64,000 nucleotides of DNA from the NCBI RefSeq assembly GCF_000407165.1, contig NZ_KE136480.1:310001-374000 (forward strand). The letters run 5' to 3'. The stretch is from Enterococcus haemoperoxidus ATCC BAA-382 (GTDB taxonomy: Bacteria; Bacillota; Bacilli; Lactobacillales; Enterococcaceae). A program made the position numbers and the translations under genes. Below, piece after piece: positions 27,899 through 37,005 of the stretch (the stretch's first letter is position 1; each line of letters starts with the position of its first letter). The notes beneath the pieces were generated by a model. It did no database searches. It was not told where the DNA came from and saw only the letters and a list, made by a program, of their open reading frames with translations.

Positions 27899-29365
27899 TT
27901 ATTTTTTCAAAAAGTCATCATATTGTTTTTGCATTTCAGTCAAGACTTTGTCATAACCGGCATTAGCAAGTGCTTCTTTTAATTTAGGAACTGTTTCTTC
28001 TGGGTCAACGGTTCCTGTATTTAAGCCATCTAAATATTGACTCATAACGTTGGCTATATTACTCATTTCTGTTTTCACATTTGATGTCACGAAGTTGAAG
28101 CCTAAGATCGGAGATGTTTCTGCTTTAGCAATCGATTCATCACGCTCTTTGATCATTTCATCAGTAATAATATCTTGTGTGTATAAGATTTTATTATTTC
28201 CAGTATTCCATGCAGGTAAATGCGTATTTGGTTTGTAGCCGTCTAGTAATTTGATTTTTCCATCTTTATCTGGAATTTTTTCCCAAGCTTCGCCTTCGAT
28301 ACCCCAAACTAACCCATTCAGTAATTCTGGATCACTATTGATTTGTCCTAATACTTCTACAGCTTTTTCTTTATTTTTAGACGTATTTGCGACAACAAAG
28401 TTCGCCATTCGTGCTTGATCACTTGATTTTAATGGTGTTGTAAATGCTTTAGAAACTAATTCTTGACCCGCAGCATTACTTAAAATCGTATCGCCATAAT
28501 CGTAAGGACCTTGTGTTTCTTGACGAATGAACCATGTGTTTCCTTCTAAAGGAAACTCTGTATTACTTGTGGCTGCATCTGATGGAATGTAACCTGCTTG
28601 ATACCATTTATGCATTGTTTTTAAAACGTCCATAAAGTCTTTGTTTTCGTATTGGTTGATGATTTTTTTAGTATCACCATTTAGATCGACAGCAAATGGA
28701 TAGTCATTTCCAATTGGGAAATCAAAATCACCTTGCGCTTTAAACCCTTGACCAATTGCAAATGCTGCGATATTCGGTTCTTTTTCATGGAATGTTTTTA
28801 ACACACTTTCAGCATCTTTATATGTTTTGATATCATCGATCGATAAATTATATTTATCTAAATATTGTTTGTTAAACGTCAACACTTGTTGAGAGTAAAC
28901 ATTGCCATTTACAGGAAATGCGTATAGCTTACCGTCCACTAAATTCCCTTTGATATACGCTTCATCCAACTGATCATAAGCATCTTTAGCAAACTTCGGT
29001 GCTAATTCAGTTAAATCCGCAAAGGCTCCTTTTTGTGCATTTGGTACATAACTATCTGCAAATGCAATATCATAATTTTCACCAGAAGAGACAATGACAC
29101 TCATTTTTTTCTTGTAATCGCCCCACCCAATATACTGAATATTTAGTTTAACACCTGTTTTCTCTTCGATTTTCTTGTTGGCAACGTCCATCAATGCATC
29201 ATAATTATCAGGTTTATCCCCAATTTGATACATCAATAACGTATTTTCATCTGTTTTTTTGCTGCTTCCGTCAGTTTTTTCTTTACTGCCTCCACCACAT
29301 GCTGTCAACGCACCTAAAAGAACAACTGCTGTACTTAAACCGACTACTTTTTTCCACGTTTTCAT
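27899..29365 (-). CDS. Extracellular oligosaccharide-binding lipoprotein
   Basis: Solute-binding lipoprotein of 488 residues. Signal peptide with lipobox LTAC near residue 23, then GGGSKEKTDG. The mature sequence has the large-ligand SBP features of the LplA/YtcQ group: LLMYQIGDKPDNYDALMDVANK and a C-terminal hinge with PAWNTGNNKILYTQDIITDE. Two YtcP/LplB-type permeases precede it in the operon. Size and context resemble the pneumococcal NgtS N-glycan receptor, so N-glycan fragments released by GH85 are the inferred ligand. No ATPase gene accompanies it; a shared MsmK-type ATPase elsewhere would be needed. Confidence 0.86.
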   Translation of the reverse strand: MKTWKKVVGLSTAVVLLGALTACGGGSKEKTDGSSKKTDENTLLMYQIGDKPDNYDALMDVANKKIEEKTGVKLNIQYIGWGDYKKKMSVIVSSGENYDIAFADSYVPNAQKGAFADLTELAPKFAKDAYDQLDEAYIKGNLVDGKLYAFPVNGNVYSQQVLTFNKQYLDKYNLSIDDIKTYKDAESVLKTFHEKEPNIAAFAIGQGFKAQGDFDFPIGNDYPFAVDLNGDTKKIINQYENKDFMDVLKTMHKWYQAGYIPSDAATSNTEFPLEGNTWFIRQETQGPYDYGDTILSNAAGQELVSKAFTTPLKSSDQARMANFVVANTSKNKEKAVEVLGQINSDPELLNGLVWGIEGEAWEKIPDKDGKIKLLDGYKPNTHLPAWNTGNNKILYTQDIITDEMIKERDESIAKAETSPILGFNFVTSNVKTEMSNIANVMSQYLDGLNTGTVDPEETVPKLKEALANAGYDKVLTEMQKQYDDFLKK

Positions 29366-29392
29366 TTTCTGTTCATCTCCATTTTCTATATA

Positions 29393-30313
29393 TTATTCCT
29401 TAACTCCGCCAATCGTTAATCCTTTGACAAAATATTTTTGGAAAAATGGATAGCTGATTGCAATCGGTAATGTCGAAATAACCACGATCGCCATTCGAGC
29501 TGATTCTCCCGGTATTGCTGCCATCCCACCAGATAACTGACTGCTGGCTCCGGCATTTTGGGTCAAGTATTGAATATTATTTTGAATCTTCATCAACAAA
29601 TATTGCAGTGGCACTAAACTGTCTTTTTGAATATATAAAAGTGCGTTGAACCAGTCATTCCAATACCCTAAAGCGGCAAACAAACTGATCGTTGCGATAC
29701 CAGGTACCGCTAGCGGCAGCACGATTTGAATAAAAATTCGCATCTCAGAAGCCCCATCGATCCGTGCTGATTCGATGATCGAATCTGACACTGAACGTTT
29801 AAAAAAGGTTCGCATCACAATAATATTAAACGGACTGACTGCCATTGGCAAAATCAACGCCCAAATCGTATCTTTCAACTGAAGTAAATTTGTCATCACT
29901 AAATAATTCGCTACCATTCCCGGTGAAAATAACATGGTGATTAAACAAAACACTGTAAAAAATCGGCGAAACGGAAAATTAGATCTTGAAATCACATAAG
30001 CATATAGTGATGTCGCCGTACTATTGATCAGCGTGCCAACTACTGTGACTAATACCGTCACAAACAACGCTTGAAAAATTTTATCCTGCATCTGATCGAA
30101 TAAATAAGTATAACCAAAAAAACTAAATTCCTGAGGCCAAAAACTATAGCCGTGAGCCGCTAAGGCTGTTTCATTACTAAGTGAGATTGCCACAACAAAT
30201 AGAAACGGCAACACACAGGATAGCGCGAAAACTGCGATCAGCACATTAAAAAATAAATTGACAGGTCTATTAAACGAACGAATTGTTACTTTTGAAACTG
30301 GCTTTTTCCTCAA
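29393..30313 (-). CDS. Carbohydrate ABC permease (YtcP/LplC type)
   Basis: Inner membrane subunit of about 306 residues with six hydrophobic helices. The binding-protein-dependent permease motif is in ESARIDGASEMRIFIQIVLPLAVPG, and the C-terminus ends in FFQKYFVKGLTIGGVKE, typical of the LplC group. The preferred start is TTG at 30313, ten bases after AAGGAGG; the GTG at 30322 lies almost directly against that ribosome site. It follows the partner permease by 15-16 bp and precedes the lipoprotein gene. Confidence 0.87.
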   Translation of the reverse strand: MRKKPVSKVTIRSFNRPVNLFFNVLIAVFALSCVLPFLFVVAISLSNETALAAHGYSFWPQEFSFFGYTYLFDQMQDKIFQALFVTVLVTVVGTLINSTATSLYAYVISRSNFPFRRFFTVFCLITMLFSPGMVANYLVMTNLLQLKDTIWALILPMAVSPFNIIVMRTFFKRSVSDSIIESARIDGASEMRIFIQIVLPLAVPGIATISLFAALGYWNDWFNALLYIQKDSLVPLQYLLMKIQNNIQYLTQNAGASSQLSGGMAAIPGESARMAIVVISTLPIAISYPFFQKYFVKGLTIGGVKE

Positions 30314-30328
30314 TGTTTTCACTCCTCC

Positions 30329-31276
30329 TTAGAATAATGCCGAATCATTGTCAAAGCGACGAACGATTCCGTTTGTGATCATCAACAAGACAAATCCAAC
30401 TGTTGATTGATACAATCCAGCTGCTGCTGTCATTCCGATATCGCCTGTAGCAGTCAATCCATTAAAGATATACGTATCCAAAACAGAGGTGACCTGATAC
30501 AATGAGCCAGAATTCCTTGGAACATTGTAGAACAAACCAAAATCCGCTCTAAAAATATTTCCCACAGCTAAAATCGTCATGATCGTCATTAATGGTAATA
30601 ATTGAGGAATCGTCACGTTTTTGATTTGTTGCCACTTGCTGGCACCATCTACCATTGCGGCCTCATAATAAGTTGGATCAATCCCCATAACCGAGGCAAA
30701 ATAAATGATACTGTTATACCCAATTCCTTTCCATGTTCCGATGAATACTAAAATAAATGGCCAATATTTCGCTTCACTATACCAATTGATTGGTGTTCCT
30801 CCACGATTTGAAATCCATTGATTGAAAATCCCTTTATCTGGACTTAAAAAGGCATAAACAAAATACCCAATAATAACCCAAGATAAGAAGTACGGTAAAA
30901 GAGACATCGTTTGATATACTTTTACCAAGCGCTTATTCCGCAACTCACTCATCACGATTGCAAAAAATACAGAAATGACAAGGTTTAATGTAATAAAGGT
31001 CACGTTGTACAACACTGTATTTTTCGTAATCAAAAAGGCATCATTAGAAGAAAATAAAAACTTGAAATTCTCTAAACCAACCCATGGACTTTCTTTCAAA
31101 CTAGCAATAAACCCATCTGGTGAAATATGAAAATCCTTAAACGCCACCACATTGGTCAACACTGGAATATAAAAGAAAAAAATCATCCAAACCATCGCTG
31201 GAATTGCCATCAAGATCAACGCTTTATACCGCCAAATATTGGTAAAGAAAAGCGCGCTCTTTGACTTTTTCTTCAT
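30329..31276 (-). CDS. Carbohydrate ABC permease (LplB type)
   Basis: First gene of the transporter operon, 315 residues with six hydrophobic helices beginning LILMAIPAMVWMIFFFYIPV. The EAA-type loop is YYEAAMVDGASKWQQIKNVTIPQL. The C-terminus ends NGIVRRFDNDSALF, as in LplB proteins. The ATG at 31276 is supported by GGAG eight bases upstream; an earlier ATG seven codons away is not. Expression likely answers to YesMN and to a cre-like element upstream. Confidence 0.87.
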   Translation of the reverse strand: MKKKSKSALFFTNIWRYKALILMAIPAMVWMIFFFYIPVLTNVVAFKDFHISPDGFIASLKESPWVGLENFKFLFSSNDAFLITKNTVLYNVTFITLNLVISVFFAIVMSELRNKRLVKVYQTMSLLPYFLSWVIIGYFVYAFLSPDKGIFNQWISNRGGTPINWYSEAKYWPFILVFIGTWKGIGYNSIIYFASVMGIDPTYYEAAMVDGASKWQQIKNVTIPQLLPLMTIMTILAVGNIFRADFGLFYNVPRNSGSLYQVTSVLDTYIFNGLTATGDIGMTAAAGLYQSTVGFVLLMITNGIVRRFDNDSALF

Positions 31277-31313
31277 TCCCCCAACTCCTTCCATCAAATT
31301 GTCTACAATAGAA

Positions 31314-31328
31314 TTGTAGCGCTTTCAA
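31314..31328 (-). promoter_or_regulatory. cre-like element upstream of the ABC operon
   Basis: TTGTAGCGCTTTCAA resembles a CcpA site with one base missing from the 16-base consensus. It lies about 40 bp before the first permease start. Weak by itself, but it parallels the cre-like sites at the GH125 and GH85 promoters. Confidence 0.35.
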
Positions 31329-31470
31329 AAAAAGATAGAAATAAACAAAATATAGGTATTCTTATAGAAAATATAGATGTTAGGGACAAATGATCTACGA
31401 AACCGCCCTATCCAATCACTTCTCTTCAATATGATACAATTAACGTAACAACTTGAATGGAGGAAACACC

Positions 31471-31806
31471 ATGAAAATTTACCAAAACACAAAAATAGCT
31501 AGCAACATGTCCCTATATATTTCAGGTCAAACCCCCAGTAAAATTGATTACACACCTCAAAGCATTGAAGAACAAACAGAAGTTGTGCTAGAAAAAATCA
31601 CAGCTGCTCTGCATGAAAATAATTTAACTGTAGAGTCTTTAGTGAAAATCACAATCTATATTACAGACGTTTCCTATCTAGCCGGTGTTAGAAGTAAATT
31701 AGCCGAATTTGTGGGCGAATCAAAACCGACAGCTACACTTGTTGTTGTTGCCGGTTTGATCGATCCAAATTTTAAAGTAGAAATTGATGGCATTGCAGCT
31801 TTTTGA
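31471..31806 (+). CDS. Rid-family protein lacking the catalytic arginine
   Basis: Small 111-residue protein of the YjgF/YER057c/UK114 family, usually a homotrimer. Landmarks: YISGQTPSKIDYTP, IEEQTEVVLEKITAALHENN, VKITIYITDVSYL and KVEIDGIAAF. The position of the arginine that binds the carboxylate of imino acids in RidA (the PxR motif) reads PTAT, so alanine replaces it; canonical enamine/imine deaminase activity is therefore doubtful. The start follows GGAGG by seven bases. It stands alone between the ABC operon and the WxL operon. Confidence 0.85.
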   Translation: MKIYQNTKIASNMSLYISGQTPSKIDYTPQSIEEQTEVVLEKITAALHENNLTVESLVKITIYITDVSYLAGVRSKLAEFVGESKPTATLVVVAGLIDPNFKVEIDGIAAF

Positions 31807-31833
31807 ATAAACTTGCAATACTCTTTAAACTAA

Positions 31834-31882
31834 AAAAGAAACGAGGTCGGGACACGCTACGAATCCCAACCTCGTTTCTTTT
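31834..31882. terminator. Bidirectional terminator
   Basis: Long stem with arms AAAGAAACGAGGT and ACCTCGTTTCTTT plus an inner GGGA/TCCC extension, flanked by A and T runs, between the convergent Rid and DUF916 genes. Confidence 0.85.
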
Positions 31883-32903
31883 ATTTATGTTTTTTTTGAT
31901 AAATAATATATCCTAATAATCCAACTAAGACAATTCCCATTCCAGCTACCACCCATGGCCAATAATTGGTTGGTTGTTTTACCACATCTATAGCTTCTTT
32001 ATTAAGTTTCTCTGCCTCTTTTTTCTCGACATCAAACCCTTTGGTAAATGCCCAGTGATCGTCACCACTTGTAACAGTCAATTTGAGCATATACTCTCCT
32101 GCATGTATTTCTTCATTCTCTAAAGAAACATTGTAATCAAATACAGAATGGGGAGCCATCGCTAGTTTTTCTTTTTTTGTTGTGTAAATCAGTTTATTTT
32201 TTTGATAGATCTTCGCTTCAATAGTCGCTTTTTTTACCGTTGTACTTTGAACATTTCTTATTGTCGCTAAAAAAGCTGTTCGACCATTAGCTAGCCCTGC
32301 CTTGACATCTCCCAGCTTGACTTCTGGTTTTACAGCGCTATCTGTTTCGCTTAATTTTACACCAATCGTATAAGAAAAACGATTTGATAGTTGGACACCA
32401 GAAACATTTTTTTGCTCTTGTTTAGACTCGTTTGAATCCTCAGAAGTCTCTTTATCATTTACTTCTTGAACAAAAAATCCCCCTAAGATTTCTCCATCGA
32501 AAGAATCAGTTGGCATCTTTAAATGAAATATAATCTCTTTTTCTTCTTTGGCATTCAAGGTAACAATTTGTTTCTCAGAAACTAAATCGGTCAAACTATG
32601 TTTCATTGTTTTATCTAACATAGGATTATCAACACTATAATCAACCATTCCATTATTATTCGTAAAAGCATCTCTAGGAATAACTGCAATAGTTGAGGGA
32701 TGATCTGCATAATTTATTAGTTTTAATTTTAGCTCTTGCTCTTCTGATGGGTTCATACGTAAATCAAAATAGCTAACATCTGACTTTTGATTCTCTGGTA
32801 AAATCGCTTGAACGGAGTAAGACATTTCTTCTGCAAATGCAGTACTTCCACAAAATACCCCCGTAACAAAGACCATACTTAAAAATGCTATTATTTTTTT
32901 CAT
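31881..32903 (-). CDS. DUF916/DUF3324 cell-surface protein (WxL partner)
   Basis: Surface protein of 340 residues with signal peptide (1-24), a DUF916 region (MSYSVQAILPENQKSDVSYF onward), a DUF3324 region with SGVQLSNRFSYTIGVKLSE, and a C-terminal transmembrane anchor (about 312-333, WPWVVAGMGIVLVGLLGYII) with a basic tail. Such proteins are regularly encoded beside WxL proteins and are thought to bind them and link them to the wall. It is the last gene of the three-gene WxL operon; its terminator is shared with the convergent Rid gene. Confidence 0.88.
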   Translation of the reverse strand: MKKIIAFLSMVFVTGVFCGSTAFAEEMSYSVQAILPENQKSDVSYFDLRMNPSEEQELKLKLINYADHPSTIAVIPRDAFTNNNGMVDYSVDNPMLDKTMKHSLTDLVSEKQIVTLNAKEEKEIIFHLKMPTDSFDGEILGGFFVQEVNDKETSEDSNESKQEQKNVSGVQLSNRFSYTIGVKLSETDSAVKPEVKLGDVKAGLANGRTAFLATIRNVQSTTVKKATIEAKIYQKNKLIYTTKKEKLAMAPHSVFDYNVSLENEEIHAGEYMLKLTVTSGDDHWAFTKGFDVEKKEAEKLNKEAIDVVKQPTNYWPWVVAGMGIVLVGLLGYIIYQKKHK

Positions 32904-33038
32904 CTGAGTGATTCCTTCCTATGTTATAACCTTAATATTTTATGTATAGATAAATTTGAAACAAACAGCTACTCCTTGTTTCAAACTTACCTTTCTATTG
33001 TGTTAATGAACGATTACTATGTCTAATTAAATTCTTTC

Positions 33039-33665
33039 TCACTCTTGTCCTGTTTCTGCATCGACTAAGTTCCAGTTAATTTCGCCTGCATAATCTCCTG
33101 CAACAATTTTCTTATTATTTGTATAACCAAATGTCATCGTCGCACCAGAAAGCCCAATCGTATTAACACCTAACCCTGTTGTTTCTCCGTCAGAAACAAT
33201 ATTAGTTCCTACTTGATCAACAGTTATTGAATCATCTGACGCTGATCTCGGTGTTTCTTGGCCTAAAATTCTTGTTCCTCCGATCATGGGTGATGCAAGT
33301 GTTTGTTCTTTATTTTCTGTATTTACAAACTCTGATAATTTCACATTAACTGTCCATTTCTCATTAGAACCTAACAAATCGACTACTTGCCCCAAAATAA
33401 GTCCGTCAGCATTCTTTTTAGATTTAATTGTTGAATTAATTGCCGTCATCCCTGCATCATCCGTTGTTACCACATCATTTAAATCAAAATCAAAATTCAC
33501 ATTATTTGTAAAACCTGTTAAGTATAGATCTCCACCTTTAACAGAGGCTTCAGCTTTCGTTACTGCTTGTTTTGAATGGGGATTTTCTTCTGCATGTCCG
33601 GTTACTGCAAACATACTTCCTACTGTTAATAGAATCATTCCTGCTGTTAATTTACTTGTTTTCAT
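33039..33665 (-). CDS. Small WxL-domain surface protein
   Basis: Exported protein of 208 residues with signal peptide (1-25, ending GHAEE). Most of the mature chain is one WxL domain: the first motif is NEKWTVNVKLSEF and the distal motif GEINWNLVDA at the extreme C-terminus. WxL domains bind peptidoglycan non-covalently. The protein has internal blocks GGTRILGQETP typical of this family. It lies between the large WxL protein and the DUF916 partner, the usual arrangement in enterococci and lactobacilli. Confidence 0.88.
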   Translation of the reverse strand: MKTSKLTAGMILLTVGSMFAVTGHAEENPHSKQAVTKAEASVKGGDLYLTGFTNNVNFDFDLNDVVTTDDAGMTAINSTIKSKKNADGLILGQVVDLLGSNEKWTVNVKLSEFVNTENKEQTLASPMIGGTRILGQETPRSASDDSITVDQVGTNIVSDGETTGLGVNTIGLSGATMTFGYTNNKKIVAGDYAGEINWNLVDAETGQE

Positions 33666-33763
33666 AATAAAATTCCTCCTAATATGTTTAACTACTTAAT
33701 TATTTTAATGATAGAAACTAATAGCTCTATCTTTTTAAAACGTTAATAATGAACGCTTGCCTC

Positions 33764-36700
33764 TTAAGGTACATCCATCAGATTCCAAGAAATTGTTCCT
33801 TGGTAGTGGCCTTTTGTCATGTCTGGAGAAAGTTCAGCATAAATTTTTTGCTTGCTTTTTTCTCCAAAAGTCAATTCCTTCATTCCTTTGTTAGCAATGA
33901 CAACTCCGTCTTCTAAAGACTGTTTTTGTTTTCCTTCTTCAAAGAAAAGAGGTAATATAGCGCCAGATTCATTTTTTACTTCACTCGATATTCGCAACGA
34001 CCATGAATTATTGCCGCTACGTGTATCCTGAATTTTTATACTTAGATCTTCTGCGTATCTTTTTTGTTTTTCTCGTTTTAGTGTCCACTCACCAAAATCC
34101 ATTCCCTCTGTAACCTCTACAATCGTTAACATTTCTTTGGGTTGAATCTTAGGTAGCTGGATTTCTTGCTCAATTTCAACACTTTCTTCTGTTTTGTCTG
34201 TTCCAAAAGCTGAAGTATGAACAATGATTGGTTCATTTAACTTAGATGAATCTTTTGCTGCTTTCGCCTTCACTCGAATATGATATTCTTCTTGAGGGAA
34301 AATATCCTTTTTAAAACGAGCAATCGCCATTCTACGATAGTTTTGCTTCACTTGCTGACTATCTGTTTCCGAAACGATTCCACATTCAACTTCGCTGTCA
34401 GGTAACGGCTGATTATTTTTGTCAAGAACCTGAATTTCTTTTAGATCTAGTCCTTCTTCCTCTGGAAACACATATTGCACTTGTTTCCACGCACCAGAAT
34501 CTGTTTCTTTGGCTAGTGTCGAGTTACCGATTTTGCCCTCAAAAACAAGTTCATCCTCTTCTTTGATTTCTTTATTCAGTAACTGGCCTTCTAAATATGG
34601 TTTAGGGAAGTTAGTAACAACCCCTTCATTTGCTACACTGATGTCACTTTTTACTAAAGGTTTTGTTGTGCTGCCTTTTTCATAAAAACTAGCTTTGTTC
34701 ACGATTGATGCTAATTTTACACCTAAACTTTCTTCTTTAACAATGGCATCAAAACTAAACGTGATCACTTCATTAAGCGCCATTGCCCCATCATAGATCA
34801 TTGTATTTCCTTTGATTTGAACATTCGGTTTAGGGTCTCGTTTATTTTCGATATGCAGTGACGTTTCATCTAGTGTCAAGTAGTTGGAAAAGTCATTTTT
34901 CCATTGAAAGTAAATGTTCTTCCCTCTATTTTCTAGATATATTTCATAGTGTAAACGATCGCCAGGATGAACCTTTGAAAGGAGTCCATTCATATTTGTA
35001 ACAGTAGAATCAAACACATATTTTGTGTCTTTTGACACGATTCTAAACGTACGTGTGATCTTCTCAGACAAGTGATCATCGCTGTCCTGAGCTAGAAAAG
35101 TTAGTGTATGTTTTCCAGCTTTGTATGCTGACAAATCAATTTTATCAAGTGACCATTCCTGTCTTTCACCTGGATTCTTGTTTTCAATCTCTTCAAATTT
35201 TGTATAGGGTTCATCATCGATTGCATAGAGCATATCAACTGTGCTACTTCTAGCAGCTTCTACTGTGCCGATTACTTTTTCAATGTCTTTTCCTTCAAGT
35301 AAACTTGCAGGAATATCTGATTGTAGGCTGATTTTAGGTTTGTTGATTTCATCCAAATGAATCGTATACGCCATCGTGCGTGTTTCTTGTGGTTTCACTT
35401 TTTGTTTATTCCACATCATTGCAATCGCCGCATCTGAATAATGAGCTGCGATTTCACCTGGCTGGCCATTGTTACCTTCTAGACCATGAACCTCACCACC
35501 AATGATTGATCGGTTCTTAAAAAAATCACCAGGTTCTGCATAACGATACCACCAATGAATTCCGATACTTAAATCTAAATAGGTTCCTTTTGCTGCCCCC
35601 CATTTGTCTGGGTTAGCACCATCATTATTTGTCTCCCCAACTCTAAACATCAGTTGATATGGAGTATTTTCAAGTGAAAGTCCTCGACCATTCCCAATGT
35701 AAGCAACGTCTCCGCCGTCTCGACCATTCAATTTAGTATCAACGATTTCTGAAAAGCCAACATTCATTGGTTGAGGATCACCTAGTAGGGGTTTGTCTAC
35801 ACGTTTGATTTCAATTTGTTTTTGAATATCCCCAGTTACAGGATTTGCACTTAATGTCACTCGTACCACAACTTTATAAGAGTAGAGTATATTATGATCA
35901 AGTGTAAACTCTCCATATCCTCTGATTTGGTTATCTTTGACTGAAACTGCCGTCAACGCCACTTTCTCTATAGCTGTATAATCACCAACTTTTTCAAAAG
36001 AGTAGAAACGAATTCCTCTACCATTGGAAGAATTACTTTCATTTCGATAATCAACTCGTTGACCATTTTCGTTGGTTAAGAAAATATTGGTTAAAAATAA
36101 ATCTTCTTCTGTTGCAAAACCATAAGAAATTTGATTTCCAGATGCTAGAGCTGTAGATAACGTACTCTGCTTATCTAGTTGTACTTTCCAACCAGCATCT
36201 CGATCTGCCGAAATCTCGCTCATTAAGTCGCCTGACCGTGTTTCTGGTTTATGTGCTTGTTCTGTTGTTGTGGAAGTTGAACTTGACTCTACATCATTAC
36301 TAGTACTACTCTGCGTTTCTAAACTTCTTTCAATTTCTGATGGGTCTGATGTTTCAACTACTTCTGAACTTGATTGCTCGAGAACTTCGCTCTCGCTGCT
36401 AGTTGCTTCTGTCACATTTGTTTCAGTAAAACTTTCATCTAGTTCTAGTTGGTAGGTTGTGACCTCTTGATTCTGTTCTATTATGATTTCTTGCTCTTTT
36501 ACCTCATCCGTATCAAAAAACAATTGAAAAGGTTCTGGTCCCTGGTAGGTAAATGAAATACATTGCTTGTCTGCATCACTTGTTAAATTTTGGAGCGCTT
36601 GTTCTTGCTCTAAAGCTACAATATCAATGACGGTGTTTGTTTTAATGGTTATCTCTTTATCTGAACTGAATTGAGGTAACGTAACGACGGCTTGTTCTTT

Positions 36701-36838
36701 TTCATTTTTATGTATTTTTAAAATATTGGTCTGCTTGTTTAGCGTTTCGGCGAATCCATGTATTGGGTTTTGACATAACGGACTGACAACTAAAAAAATA
36801 ATAACCATCCATAAATTGAATTGTTTAATTAATTTCAC
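33764..36838 (-). CDS. Large WxL-type surface protein
   Basis: Exported protein of 1024 residues. Signal peptide (1-31), then a Ser/Thr/Glu-rich stretch (about 140-200), lectin- or adhesin-like beta domains with VAYIGNGRGLSLENTPYQ, an immunoglobulin-like repeat region after 500 (LEGKDIEKVIGTVEAA, TLTFLAQDSDDH), an isopeptide-like region, and a C-terminal WxL domain with motifs FGEWTL and ISWNLMDVP. The GTG start follows AGAGGTG. A role in adhesion to host or plant material is possible, but the ligand cannot be inferred. It heads the WxL operon and is divergent from the Mga-like regulator. Confidence 0.83.
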   Translation of the reverse strand: MKLIKQFNLWMVIIFLVVSPLCQNPIHGFAETLNKQTNILKIHKNEKEQAVVTLPQFSSDKEITIKTNTVIDIVALEQEQALQNLTSDADKQCISFTYQGPEPFQLFFDTDEVKEQEIIIEQNQEVTTYQLELDESFTETNVTEATSSESEVLEQSSSEVVETSDPSEIERSLETQSSTSNDVESSSTSTTTEQAHKPETRSGDLMSEISADRDAGWKVQLDKQSTLSTALASGNQISYGFATEEDLFLTNIFLTNENGQRVDYRNESNSSNGRGIRFYSFEKVGDYTAIEKVALTAVSVKDNQIRGYGEFTLDHNILYSYKVVVRVTLSANPVTGDIQKQIEIKRVDKPLLGDPQPMNVGFSEIVDTKLNGRDGGDVAYIGNGRGLSLENTPYQLMFRVGETNNDGANPDKWGAAKGTYLDLSIGIHWWYRYAEPGDFFKNRSIIGGEVHGLEGNNGQPGEIAAHYSDAAIAMMWNKQKVKPQETRTMAYTIHLDEINKPKISLQSDIPASLLEGKDIEKVIGTVEAARSSTVDMLYAIDDEPYTKFEEIENKNPGERQEWSLDKIDLSAYKAGKHTLTFLAQDSDDHLSEKITRTFRIVSKDTKYVFDSTVTNMNGLLSKVHPGDRLHYEIYLENRGKNIYFQWKNDFSNYLTLDETSLHIENKRDPKPNVQIKGNTMIYDGAMALNEVITFSFDAIVKEESLGVKLASIVNKASFYEKGSTTKPLVKSDISVANEGVVTNFPKPYLEGQLLNKEIKEEDELVFEGKIGNSTLAKETDSGAWKQVQYVFPEEEGLDLKEIQVLDKNNQPLPDSEVECGIVSETDSQQVKQNYRRMAIARFKKDIFPQEEYHIRVKAKAAKDSSKLNEPIIVHTSAFGTDKTEESVEIEQEIQLPKIQPKEMLTIVEVTEGMDFGEWTLKREKQKRYAEDLSIKIQDTRSGNNSWSLRISSEVKNESGAILPLFFEEGKQKQSLEDGVVIANKGMKELTFGEKSKQKIYAELSPDMTKGHYQGTISWNLMDVP

Positions 36839-37005
36839 TTAGACACCTCTTAATTTGTCAAAATTTGTTCTGCTTACAAAATATAAAAGAAGCCGACCTC
36901 AAATTCAAGATAATCTCGTATTACAATAATTTACTTATTTTTAATTTTTTAATATGAAAAACATTTAAACCCGTTTATAATAACTACTATAAAGGTGGGA
37001 TCACT

